Positions 14,818 through 23,400 of a DNA stretch of 61,062 bases are shown here, piece by piece. A program made the position numbers and the translations under genes. A model generated the notes under the pieces. That model was not told where the DNA came from, did not search any database, and saw only the letters and a program-made list of their open reading frames with translations. How positions within the stretch are numbered: position 1 is the stretch's first letter; each line of letters begins with the position of its first letter. The stretch comes from JALHMQ01 sp037441125. Its GTDB lineage: Bacteria > Pseudomonadota > Gammaproteobacteria > Burkholderiales > Burkholderiaceae_F. The DNA lies in the NCBI GenBank assembly GCA_037441125.1, contig JBBIST010000007.1:1-61062 (forward strand). Direction: 5' to 3'.

Positions 14818-15399
14818 TCAAAGCACCCCGGACAGATCAACCGTCACGCCCGCAGCCGCACCAAGCGGCGTCGGCCCGGGCCGGTCGGTCTCGCTTTCGT
14901 CCAGGTAGCGGTCGCCCTGGGGCTGACGATAGAAGCGGACAAGCGACGCTTCGAGGTCGACGATCCAGACCTCGGGGACGCCGTGCTTCGCGTACAGCGG
15001 CAGCTTGACTCCGCGGTGGTACGGCGCGGCGGTGTCAGCCACTTCGATGACGAGCAGCGCGTCGGCGGCCGTCGGGTGGCGCTCGGCATAGAAGTCGGGC
15101 CGGTACTTGAACACCGCGAGATCGGGCTCGGGTTCGCTGTACTCGCCCAGGCGAATCGACGATTGCACTGAGACGATCGCGCGCCCATGCAGGGCCGACG
15201 TGAAGATGTCGTTCAGCCGGTTGACCACGGACCAGTGCTTGGTGCCGATCGGCGCCTTGTCGATGATCTGCCCCTCGATCAGCTCCACGCGTGCATCGGG
15301 CGCGAGCACGCCGGAGCGCGCCATCTGGTGGTACTGGTCGACGTTGAGACGGTGGCGCGACACGCGTACGCGGGCGGGCAACTCGTCGATCACACCCAT
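14818..15399 (-). CDS. Uma2 family (DUF820) putative endonuclease
   Basis: A 193-residue protein with the PD-(D/E)XK-like Uma2 fold: ARVELIEGQIIDKAPIGTKH, EPDLAVFK, LLVIEVADTAAPYH with the conserved E-V-x-D, KLPLYAKHGVPEVWIVDLEA, and a terminal strand. Length is typical (180-200). Uma2 proteins are abundant in cyanobacteria and TA-rich islands, and their function is not established. It is not closely related to the two twin Uma2 genes at 24.8 and 28.0 kb. It is flanked by broken TA genes. Confidence 0.82.
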   Translation of the reverse strand: MGVIDELPARVRVSRHRLNVDQYHQMARSGVLAPDARVELIEGQIIDKAPIGTKHWSVVNRLNDIFTSALHGRAIVSVQSSIRLGEYSEPEPDLAVFKYRPDFYAERHPTAADALLVIEVADTAAPYHRGVKLPLYAKHGVPEVWIVDLEASLVRFYRQPQGDRYLDESETDRPGPTPLGAAAGVTVDLSGVL

Positions 15400-15584
15400 C
15401 GGAGCCTCATTGTTCGGCAGGCGCGGGGAGTATAGCCAGCGGCTGCTCGAGGGCAGCGGCTTGGCGGGCTGTCACCGTTCATGGCGATGATCGTTGCGAC
15501 AGGGCGGTGGCCGCCTGCAACACGTTGCCCGGCGCGCAACGTAGGTGGGTCACAAAGGCGTGGGCGGACGGGGCGTGCTCGATT

Positions 15585-15659
15585 GGGGCGCCCGAGCACG
15601 CCAATGAAGGGGTCGCCCTCGGCCTCGCGGCACGCCCAGTCGCCTTCGCGCGAGCTCAA
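15585..15659 (-). repeat. Duplicate of the MNT gene 3' region
   Basis: This segment parallels 14318-14392 at an offset of 1267 bp with roughly 90 percent identity and encodes DWACREAEGDPFIGVL against DWTRREAEGDPFIGVL in the intact MNT protein. The start and catalytic core are missing. It abuts the stop of the HTH antitoxin at 15656. The stretch 15400-15584 between Uma2 and this copy shows no other gene. Confidence 0.65.
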
Positions 15660-15985
15660 GGTGCGATGCGGGCTTCGGCGCTCCTGCGCCCGGACTTCCT
15701 GACACTGACTTTCACGTCGATGCGGGAACCGAGGCGATTGATGATCGTCATCAGCCGGTCGACGGTGAAGCGTCCGAGATCGGCGTTGCGGATGCGGGAG
15801 AAGTCGGCAGCGGCAATGCCGGTCTCCGCATGGGCTTTGCGCACGGTCATACCCAGCCTGTCGAGCGACCTGATGATCTCTGCCGCAAGAATGGCCTTGA
15901 GTTGCTTCACATCGGCGTCCGGATCGCCGAAGTCCCGGTAAACGTTGCCGCTGCCGCGGATGATTTCGGGTTCCTTGGCTTTCAT
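15656..15985 (-). CDS. HTH antitoxin, HTH_37/XRE family
   Basis: A 109-residue protein: EIIRGSGNVYRDFGDPDADV near the N-terminus is the typical lead-in of HigA-like antitoxins paired with phage Gp49-type toxins. A helix-turn-helix follows (LDRLGMTVRKAHAETGIAAA, DFSRIRNADLGRFTVDRLM) and then a basic tail with IDVKVSVRK. No toxin gene lies upstream, where a palindromic repeat sits instead. Probably an orphan. Confidence 0.78.
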   Translation of the reverse strand: MKAKEPEIIRGSGNVYRDFGDPDADVKQLKAILAAEIIRSLDRLGMTVRKAHAETGIAAADFSRIRNADLGRFTVDRLMTIINRLGSRIDVKVSVRKSGRRSAEARIAP

Positions 15986-16040
15986 CTCAGCTGCTCCACC
16001 GCGCTGCGCCCGACCGACGACGCATGAAACGGCTTGTGTC

Positions 16041-16088
16041 GTTCCCGCGCAAGCGGGAACCCAGTGTCGTTGCCTCGCAAGGCACTGG
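16041..16088. repeat. REP-like double hairpin
   Basis: Two adjacent perfect hairpins: 8-bp arms with a GCAA loop at 16041-16060, and CCAGTG...CACTGG with an inner TGCC/GGCA pair at 16061-16088. Translated, this DNA gives the WVPACAGTT-like peptides typical of dispersed proteobacterial repeats. It separates the HTH antitoxin from the copied rmlD end. Confidence 0.65.
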
Positions 16089-16104
16089 ATCCCCAGTTTC
16101 GCGC

Positions 16105-16195
16105 TCACGCCCGGCTCGGCTCCGCCAGGCGCACGCCGTCGGGCTGCTCGGCAAGGCAGAGGCGAACGTCGTCGGTCCACGCCGGCAGGTGCACC
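16105..16195 (-). repeat. 91-bp duplicate of the rmlD 3' end
   Basis: Matches 16683-16773 with about five mismatches, same orientation, offset 578 bp, and includes the rmlD stop codon and the last 29 or so codons (ends RLAEPSRA). The pair flanks the DUF2442 gene. Duplication of a gene's 3' end around inserted DNA is what site-specific integration into a gene end leaves behind, but no integrase is present. Confidence 0.8.
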
Positions 16196-16294
16196 GGCGG
16201 CTTCGCGATCAAGGCCTGGCCCTCAACGCTTTAGTCGCTGATCACTTCGTAGAAGGCCCTCATCCGACGCCGCTGTGTGGCGCTGCTCAGCGCA

Positions 16295-16633
16295 TCAGGC
16301 CTTCTCTCGCGCCCGCGGCAAGCGCGTTGTCTCGCGCGCCGACCTTTTGGCCAGCCACTTGCCGAACGACGCGTGGCTTTCGCTCGATGGCTTGCCCGCC
16401 AGCAGGCCCGCGACGCTGATGTCCTCGTCAAGATCTTCCCAGTGGATACCCCTGCCCCGCCCGATGAGGCGCCAGCGCTTTCGCTCGGCAGGCGTTGCGT
16501 GGGACAGACGCGGATACCAGGCGAGCGGAACGGAAATGCTGCGCCCGTCGCTCAGGTCGACGGACAGCGTGTCGTCGGTCACGGTGACGTTCTCCGCCAG
16601 CGGAACCGGCAGATCAATCGATGAAGTACTCAT
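16295..16633 (-). CDS. DUF2442 domain protein (TA-like)
   Basis: A 112-residue protein with the DUF2442 core: VTVTDDTLSVDLSDGRSISV, PLAWYPRLSHATPAERKRWR, then GRGIHWEDLDEDISVAGLLA. The domain is normally paired with a DUF4160 protein in a presumed toxin-antitoxin-like unit; no DUF4160 gene is seen. The C-terminus has a basic extension (KWLAKRSARETTRLPRAREK). It lies between the two copies of the rmlD 3' end. Confidence 0.8.
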   Translation of the reverse strand: MSTSSIDLPVPLAENVTVTDDTLSVDLSDGRSISVPLAWYPRLSHATPAERKRWRLIGRGRGIHWEDLDEDISVAGLLAGKPSSESHASFGKWLAKRSARETTRLPRAREKA

Positions 16634-16682
16634 TCCTCGTCCATGGTCCGTGCGCACTTTATAGGCACGATCGAGTGCGGCG

Positions 16683-17609
16683 TCACGCCCGGCTCGGCTC
16701 CGCCAGACGCACGCCGTCGGGCTGCTCGGTAAGGCAGAGACGAACGTCGTCGGTCCAATCCGGCAGGTGCACCGACCAGGCACGCCGCAGGCGGTCGGTG
16801 CACAGGCGCGAATTGGCTGGGCGGCGGGCCGGGGTCGGGTACTGGGCGGTGGCGATCGGCCGCAGCGTTCGCAGCCGGCGGGCCGGGTCCACTGAGTGGT
16901 CGCGAATGAACTCGGCGAAGCCGAACCAGCTCGTTGCGCCGCCCGCCGCCAGGTGATAGGTGCCGCCGCGCTCGCGCAGCGCAGCCTGGATCCCGTCGCG
17001 CGAACGACCGGCACGGGCAAGGACCGTTGCCGTGGTCGAGGCGATCAACCGCGCCGAGGTCGGCGCGCCCACCTGGTCGCTCACGACCGACAGCTCCTCG
17101 CGCTCGCGCATCAGGCGCAGCATGGTTCTGAGAAAGTTGCGGCCACGCGCGGCGTACACCCAGCTCGTGCGCAAGATCAGGTGCGCGGCGCCCGACTGGC
17201 GCAGCGCTTCTTCGCCGGCCAGCTTGCTGCGGCCGTAGGCCGAGACCGGGCCGGTGGCGTCGGCTTCGTCGTAGGGTTCGGTCTTCGTGCCGTCGAACAC
17301 GTAGTCGGTCGAGTAGTGGACGACGCCGGCACCGAGCGTGGCCGCCTCTTCGCCGAGGATGGCCGGCGCGGCGCCGTTGACCGCCATGGCGAGCTCGACT
17401 TCGGATTCAGCCCGGTCGACCGCCGTGTACGCGGCGCTATTGACGATGAGGTCAGGGGCGTGGTGGCGAACGACGCTGCGCAGGCGCTCGGGCGAAGCGA
17501 GATCGCACGCCGCGCGGTCGAGCGCGACCACGGCGCCGAGCGGCTGCAGCGCCCGCTGCAGTTCCCATCCCACCTGGCCGTCGCAGCCGGTGAGCAGGAT
17601 CCGGATCAA
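16683..17609 (-). CDS. rmlD: dTDP-4-dehydrorhamnose reductase
   Basis: A 308-residue NADPH-dependent SDR enzyme, last step of dTDP-L-rhamnose synthesis. It opens IRILLTGCDGQVGWELQRAL with the G-x-x-GQ-x-G Rossmann loop and has the catalytic STDYVFDGTK and Y-x-x-x-K (YGRSKLAGE), then RTSWVYAARGRNFL. The TTG start at 17609 overlaps the rmlC stop by 4 bp and puts the Rossmann loop at the N-terminus. It is the last gene of rmlA-DUF2283-rmlC-rmlD on the minus strand. Its 3' end is copied at 16105-16195, but this copy is full length. Confidence 0.93.
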   Translation of the reverse strand: MIRILLTGCDGQVGWELQRALQPLGAVVALDRAACDLASPERLRSVVRHHAPDLIVNSAAYTAVDRAESEVELAMAVNGAAPAILGEEAATLGAGVVHYSTDYVFDGTKTEPYDEADATGPVSAYGRSKLAGEEALRQSGAAHLILRTSWVYAARGRNFLRTMLRLMREREELSVVSDQVGAPTSARLIASTTATVLARAGRSRDGIQAALRERGGTYHLAAGGATSWFGFAEFIRDHSVDPARRLRTLRPIATAQYPTPARRPANSRLCTDRLRRAWSVHLPDWTDDVRLCLTEQPDGVRLAEPSRA

Positions 17610-18154
17610 GGAAAAACCTCCGCCGCACGCAGGCGCGGCGCGGCGCTGTCTTTCGGCGCGAGCACCGGTGCGGCGCCGGCGAGCGGCCAGTCGATGCCGA
17701 GGTCGGCGTCGTTCCAGGCGATGCTGCGGTCGTACTGCGACATCCAGTACTCGGTGGTCTTGTAGAGGAAGTCGGCGAGTTCGCTGACCACGAGGAAGGC
17801 GTGGCCGAAGCCCGGCGGCACCCAGAGCTGGCGCTTGTTCTCGGCGCTCAGTTCGACGCCGATCCAGCGGCCGAAGTCGGGCGAGGACTTGCGCAGATCG
17901 ACCGCCACGTCGAACACCGCGCCGCTGACCACGCGCACGAGCTTGCCCTGCGGCTTGACCACCTGGTAGTGGATGCCGCGCAGCACGTTCTTCGCCGAGC
18001 GCGAGTGGTTGTCCTGCACGAAGGTGACGTCGAGGCCGGTGGCTTCGCGGAAGGTGCGCGCGTTCCAGCTCTCCATGAAAAAGCCGCGCTCGTCGCCGAA
18101 GACTTTCGGCTCGAGGATCAGTACTTCGGGCAGGGCGGTGGGAGTAACCTTCAT
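17606..18154 (-). CDS. rmlC: dTDP-4-dehydrorhamnose 3,5-epimerase
   Basis: A 182-residue cupin epimerase. Family motifs: LILEPKVFGDERGFFMESWN near the start, FVQDNHSRSAKNVLRGIHYQ with the catalytic His, KLVRVVSGAVFDVAVDLRK, and LWVPPGFGHAFLVVSELADF. The ATG at 18154 gives the standard MKVTPTALPEVLILEP opening. It is coupled to rmlD by a 4-bp overlap. It produces the substrate for RmlD. Confidence 0.94.
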   Translation of the reverse strand: MKVTPTALPEVLILEPKVFGDERGFFMESWNARTFREATGLDVTFVQDNHSRSAKNVLRGIHYQVVKPQGKLVRVVSGAVFDVAVDLRKSSPDFGRWIGVELSAENKRQLWVPPGFGHAFLVVSELADFLYKTTEYWMSQYDRSIAWNDADLGIDWPLAGAAPVLAPKDSAAPRLRAAEVFP

Positions 18155-18205
18155 CGAAACGGCGCTGGACTCTCGCATCCGAGCGAACACGGATCGCGTC
18201 GAAGA

Positions 18206-18436
18206 CTACGCCCGCAGCGCGATCTCGCGGCGCTCTCCTGCCAACTCGAGGATCAGTTTGCCCTGATCTTCCGCCAACTGCTCGTTGGCGTTCAGGAGCT
18301 CGATGCCGAAGACGGTCCCGTCCGCGCCAAAGTCGACGTTCATCTCGTCGCTGATCTTGATGGTCGTCACCTGCGCCGTCTTCTCCTGGAGCCGGACGTA
18401 GGCGACGTTGCACTCGGGATCGTAGGTCAGTCTCAT
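18206..18436 (-). CDS. DUF2283 family protein inserted in the rml operon
   Basis: A 76-residue protein that is all of a DUF2283 domain: MRLTYDPECNVAYVRLQE, then a VDFGADGTVFGIELLNAN hairpin. The family is frequent next to DUF4258 or other TA-like genes and has no assigned function. It lies between rmlA and rmlC (26 bp and 51 bp gaps) on the same strand, so it would be co-transcribed with sugar genes. This placement repeats the pattern of small TA-like genes lodged in this locus. Confidence 0.78.
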   Translation of the reverse strand: MRLTYDPECNVAYVRLQEKTAQVTTIKISDEMNVDFGADGTVFGIELLNANEQLAEDQGKLILELAGERREIALRA

Positions 18437-18462
18437 TGGGCGAGCCTCAGGTCAGAAGTCCC

Positions 18463-19356
18463 TCAGGCCGTCGGCGGCACGATTCTCTCTTTGAGCATGC
18501 GCTTCAGGTACTGGCCGTACTCGTTCTTGGCGAGCGGCGTGGCGAGGCGCTCAACCTGCTCGGCGTCGATCCAGCCGAGGCGGTAGGCGATCTCCTCGGG
18601 GCAGGCGATCTTCAGTCCCTGGCGCTTTTCGATCGTCTCGATGAAGTGCGACGCTTCGAGCAGCGACTCGTGCGTTCCCGTGTCGAGCCAGGCGGTGCCG
18701 CGGCCCATCACTTCCACCGTCAAGGCGTCGGCCTCCAAGTACAGGCGGTTGACGTCGGTGATTTCGAGCTCGCCGCGCGCCGAGGGCCGGATTGAGGCGG
18801 CGATGTCGAGCACGCGGTTGTCGTAGAAGTACAGGCCGGTGACGGCGTAGCTGGAGCGCGGCTGGCTGGGCTTCTCCTCGATGCTGACGGCGCGCCCGCC
18901 GCCGTCGAACTCGACCACGCCGTAGCGCTGCGGATCGTTGACGTGGTAGGCGAAGACGGTGGCGCCGCGCGCGCGTGCACTCGCGCGCTGCAGCGCCTGC
19001 GCGAGATCGTGGCCGTAGAAAATGTTGTCGCCGAGGATCAGTGCCGCCGGATCGGCGCCGACGAACTCGCGGCCGAGGATGAAGGCCTGCGCCAGGCCGT
19101 CGGGCGAGGGCTGCACCCGGTAGCGGATGTCCATGCCCCACTGGCGGCCGTCGCGCAGCAGTTCTTCGAAGCGCGGCGTGTCGTTGGGCGTGGAGATGAC
19201 GAGCACGTCGCGGATGCCGGCGAGCATCAGCGTGGCGAGCGGGTAGTAGACCATCGGCTTGTCGTACACCGGCAGCAACTGCTTGGAGACCGCCTGCGTG
19301 ACCGGGTACAGCCGCGTGCCGGAGCCGCCGGCGAGGACGATGCCTTTACGGTTCAT
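18463..19356 (-). CDS. rmlA: Glucose-1-phosphate thymidylyltransferase
   Basis: A 297-residue enzyme that starts rhamnose synthesis by joining dTTP and glucose-1-phosphate. N-terminal GIVLAGGSGTRLYPVTQAVS, LLPVYDKPMVYYPL, an ILGDNIFYG active-site strand, VEFDGGGRAVSIEEKPSQP and a terminal helix pair (LKRMLKERIV) fit RmlA exactly, including length. The ATG at 19356 is supported by the motif. Two partial copies of its 5' end lie at 13.4 and 14.3 kb in the TA island. The HicB/MNT genes precede it by 90 bp. Confidence 0.95.
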   Translation of the reverse strand: MNRKGIVLAGGSGTRLYPVTQAVSKQLLPVYDKPMVYYPLATLMLAGIRDVLVISTPNDTPRFEELLRDGRQWGMDIRYRVQPSPDGLAQAFILGREFVGADPAALILGDNIFYGHDLAQALQRASARARGATVFAYHVNDPQRYGVVEFDGGGRAVSIEEKPSQPRSSYAVTGLYFYDNRVLDIAASIRPSARGELEITDVNRLYLEADALTVEVMGRGTAWLDTGTHESLLEASHFIETIEKRQGLKIACPEEIAYRLGWIDAEQVERLATPLAKNEYGQYLKRMLKERIVPPTA

Positions 19357-19446
19357 TGCGATGCTTTCGCAGTAGTGCGCATAGGAGCCGAATGCGTCGG
19401 TTCAGCCGCGTTCCATGCCGAGGTCGCGACCGGATGGCCGGACGCT

Positions 19447-19659
19447 TCAGGCAAGGTGAAGCCTCCGGCCCTTGGGTTCCGGAACCGGGTCGCCAAACTC
19501 CCGGGCGGTATCGATCCAGAGACGGATGGCTTCCTGGGCGTTGGCCAGCGCAGTCTCATAGGAGTCGCCGTGAGCCATGCAGCCTGGAAGTTCTGGCACT
19601 TCGGCGACAAAGGCGTAGTCGTCCTGGCTCCAGTAGATGATCACCTCGTACCTATACAT
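19447..19659 (-). CDS. Short HicB-like (UPF0150) protein, internal start
   Basis: A 70-residue HicB-fold protein: YEVIIYWSQDDYAFVAEVPE, LPGCMAHGDSYETALANAQE, AIRLWIDTAREFG. This is the short, stand-alone HicB type without a DNA-binding tail. It has its own ATG at 19659 with an AGAGG site 8 bp upstream. No HicA lies next to it. The same frame is open upstream through the MNT gene, so it can also be made as the C-terminal part of a fusion (next entry). Confidence 0.75.
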   Translation of the reverse strand: MYRYEVIIYWSQDDYAFVAEVPELPGCMAHGDSYETALANAQEAIRLWIDTAREFGDPVPEPKGRRLHLA

Positions 19660-20133
19660 CGCTAACCTCTCCCAACCGATAACGCAGGATGACTGCGCGG
19701 ACTTGACGGCCTCAGCACGCAGGCGCTCCTTGATGCGGGCGAGCTTCTTGCGCAGCAGTGTCCGTTCCAACGCGAAGAGACTTGCGGAATCGTGAAAGTC
19801 GCGGAAGGCAAAGGCGCGGACCTCGCAGTACAGGTCGGGGCCGCCGTACAGCAGCACCGCGTCGCGCAGGATCTCGTACCTGAACAGCGGATCGGCCGGC
19901 TCCAGCCGCACCAGATCGAGCTCGACGCCGCCCGGGATCGTCCTCTGCAGCGCACCGACGAGATCCCAGAAGCGGTCCGGCGGGCAGCCGGCCACGGCGA
20001 TGTCGCAGTCGCTATCGGGACGTGCCTGGCCGCGCGCGACGGAGCCGAACAGCAGCACCAGACGTAGACCGAACTGCGCCGCCACCTCGGTCAGCCGCTG
20101 GCGGTCGATTGGAATCTGGCCGTCGTTCCTCAT
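19447..20133 (-). CDS. MNT nucleotidyltransferase, in-frame with a C-terminal HicB domain
   Basis: From the ATG at 20133 residues 1-140 form a minimal nucleotidyltransferase: LVLLFGSVARGQARPDSDCD, then DLVRLEPADPLFRYEILRD, LLYGGPDLYC, and ERTLLRKKLARIKERLRA, where such proteins normally end. There is no stop here; an 18-residue linker leads directly into the HicB domain (from residue 159), giving 228 residues. Either this is a real fusion or an accident of insertion that removed the MNT stop while HicB uses its own start. No HEPN partner is visible. It lies upstream of rmlA. Confidence 0.65.
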   Translation of the reverse strand: MRNDGQIPIDRQRLTEVAAQFGLRLVLLFGSVARGQARPDSDCDIAVAGCPPDRFWDLVGALQRTIPGGVELDLVRLEPADPLFRYEILRDAVLLYGGPDLYCEVRAFAFRDFHDSASLFALERTLLRKKLARIKERLRAEAVKSAQSSCVIGWERLAMYRYEVIIYWSQDDYAFVAEVPELPGCMAHGDSYETALANAQEAIRLWIDTAREFGDPVPEPKGRRLHLA

Positions 20134-20452
20134 GCCAGGTCGAGGCGTGGGCGCCACGCTGTGGACCGCCGGATGCAGGCCGGCGGGTTGGAACCGAGAT
20201 CGAACGGGGCGCAACCGCTGACGAGCGAGTCGGTTCGGGTCGAAGAAGCGAAGCTGGAATAATCCGCGGCTGAATTCTAGCGGCGAGCGAGAGCTTTCCA
20301 GGTTGACCGAAGTCGCCAAGCGCCGGGGCCTGATCAGCGGCTTGAGGCTCGACAGCGACGAGCGCGTCATCGCCGGCCGAAGGTAGAACGCATCGGCGAC
20401 GCCCTGGAATTCAGTCCCCCGCACTCCCACCCTCTCTGTCGAGCAGAAAAAG
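20134..20452. other. Intergenic stretch without a recognised gene
   Basis: This 319-bp region separates the divergent MNT gene and the helicase pseudogene and should hold both promoters. Both strands were read; only short frames with no family resemblance occur. Confidence 0.4.
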
Positions 20453-23400
20453 ATGATCGAATGGCGCGACCTCGAGGAGGCTTTCCACGGCCCCACGCTC
20501 GAACGCGGGCGCCAGTACGCGAAGGACGATCGCGTCGAGCAGATCGAGGTCGAAGATGACGACGAGGTGACTCAGATCTCGGCGCGTGTCTACGGATCCG
20601 AAGCGCTGCCCTAAGAAACGAGCGTTCAGCTCCTGCGCCGCAAGCGCGGGGTGGAGATCGAAGGCCACTGTAGCTGCCCGGTCGGCTACAACTGCAAGCA
20701 CGCCGCCGCCGTGCTGATCCGCCACTATGGGCTCGCCGCGCGACCTGCTCAGCAGACTGCCGCGCCGACACCTGCCGCAGCGGCCGCGGTGGCCACCGCG
20801 CCGGCCGGCACGCGCGCCGCGGCGCAGGCGGCCGCACTGGCGATCGCGGCGGGCGCAGGGGTCTACGTGCACAACCTCTGGATCGACCGCCTGCGCGCAC
20901 TGAACGCGCCCAAGCGCGCGGTCCAGCAGGCCAAGCAGTTGCTGTACGTCTTCGATGCCTCGAGCCCGCAGCGCGGCGCGCATCCGGTGCTGACGCTGAT
21001 GACCACGCTCTTGCGCAAGGACGGTTCGCGCGGCGCGATGCAGTCGGCCAACAGCGATCTCGCCGCGCTGCTGAATGTGCCACCGTCGTACGTCGCCGAC
21101 GAGAACTTGCCGCTGCTGCGCGAGCTGGCCATTGCCGGACCGCGCGGCGGCGTTGGCACCGGCCACGAGATGCAGCGCAACGCCGCGCTGCTGCGCCGAC
21201 TGGTCGAGACCGGGCGCGCGGCCGAGCGCTCGCAGCCGCAACAGGTGCTGCGCTGGGGCGCGACGCGCAAGGGCGAGCCTCGCTGGCAACTCGACGCCGA
21301 CGGCCGGCAGCGCTTCGGCATCGAGTGCGAGCCCGCGGCGGCGGTGTTCGTCCTCGAGTCGTTCGTCTACATCGACGCCGCGCGCGCCGAGGCCGGGGCG
21401 GTCGACTGCGACCTCGATCCGGCGGTGGCCGCGATCCTGATGCAGGCGCCGCCGATCGCTGCGGCCGAAGTAGCTCGGGTGACGCAGGCGCTGGGCGAGG
21501 TCGCACCGAGCCTGCCCGGCGCCGCGCCACCGCTGCCTGCGGCGATCAAGGTCGAGTCGGTGCGGACCAAGGGCGTCGTGCATCTGCATCTCGAGAACGC
21601 ACGCTTCACCTCGCACTACAGCTACCAGCCGATGCGAGGCGCGGTGGCGCGCGTGGCGGTCGACTACGGCGGACTGCGTGCCGCACTCGACGACACCGGC
21701 GGCACGCGCCTGCGCAACGGTGCGCTCGTCGCCTTGACGGTCGACCAGGCACTGCACCGCAAGACCCTCAATCGCCTGCAGTCGGCCGGTTTCCTGGCGA
21801 TCGATGTGCAGGGCGAGCAGCGCGAGCACGAGAGCACACTGTTCGCCGACGAGCAGTTGATGCTCGACGTGGTCGAGAACAAGCTGCCGCAATGGCGCAA
21901 GCAGGGTTGGAAGATCACGCTCGCCGAGGACTTCTCGTGGCAGCCGGTCGAGGTCGAGGCGTACTACTTCGACGCCGAGCCGCAGGAAGACAACCAGTGG
22001 TTCTCGCTCGAGCTCGGCGTCGAGGTCGGCGGCAAGCGCCTGTCGCTGTATCCGGTCATCGCCTCGCTGCTCGACGATCGCCAGTTGCGCCCGCTGCTGG
22101 TCGAAGACACGCCGCTTGCGCCCGAGGCGACGATTCCGGTGCGCGCGACAAGCACGGCCGGCTGCGGCTGCCGCGACTCGACGCGGCGCGGCTGGTCGAT
22201 CTGGCCGAGCAGGACCTCCAGTGGCGCGGCGCACAGGCGCTGCGCGAACTCGGCCAGCGGCTGCGCGACTTCGCCGGGCTGGAGGAAGTGCCGCCGGCGG
22301 CGGCGCTCGCCGGCACGCTGCGGCCGTACCAGCAGGCGGGACTGAACTGGATGCAGTTCCTGCGCGCGCACGGGCTGGCCGGCATCCTGGCCGACGACAT
22401 GGGGCTCGGCAAGACGGTGCAGACGATCGCGCATCTGGCGACCGAGAAGGAGGCGGGCCGCCTGCAGCAGCCGGCGCTGGTGGTGGCACCGACCTCGCTC
22501 GTGCACAACTGGATCGCCGAATGCGCGCGCTTCGCGCCGTCGCTTGCGGTGCTCAAGCTGCACGGCCACAAGCGCGCCGCCGAGTTCGAGCGCATCGGCG
22601 CGCACGACGTGGTGGTCACGACCTACCCGCTGCTGCCGCGCGATGCCGAGCAACTGCTCAAGCACGAGTTCCATCTGGCCGTGTTCGACGAGGCGCAGAA
22701 CCTGAAGAATGCCAAGTCGCGCGCGGCCGAGACGGCGCTGCAGTTGCGCGCGCGCCATCGCCTGGCGCTGACCGGCACGCCGCTGGAGAACAACCTGGGC
22801 GAGCTGTGGTCGCAGTTCAACATCCTGCTGCCCGGCCTGCTCGGCGATGCGCGCCGCTTCGCGCGGCTGTATCGGACGCCGATCGAGAAGCACGGCGACA
22901 ACGAGCGGCGCGCGCATCTGGCGCGGCGCGTCAAGCCGTTCATCCTGCGCCGGACCAAGGAGCAGGTGGCGCGCGAACTGCCGCCGAAGACCGAGATCGA
23001 GCGCGCGGTCGATCTCGCCGGGGCGCAGCGCGACCTGTACGAGACGATCCGCAGCGCGATGGACCGGCGCGTGCGCGAGGCGTTGGCCGCGCAGGGGCTG
23101 GCGCGCAGCCACATCGTCGTGCTCGACGCGCTGCTGAAGCTGCGCCAGGTGTGCTGCGATCCGCGGCTGGTGAAGACGCCGGCGGCGGCGAAAGTCAAGG
23201 AGTCGGCCAAGCTCGAGCTGCTGACTTCGCTCCTGCCGGAGCTGATCGCCGAAGGGCGGCGCGTGCTGCTGTTTTCGCAGTTCACCTCGATGCTGGCGCT
23301 GATCGAGGCGGAACTGAGCGCGCGCCGGATCGACTACGTCAAGCTCACCGGCGAGACGCGCGATCGCAAGACGCCGGTCGAGCGCTTTCAGCGCGGCGCG

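Noticed and set aside
15480..15482. Another ATG-AAC start that could be a fourth rmlA 5' copy
   Set aside because: Only the first three codons agree (MNG); the following sequence does not resemble RmlA.
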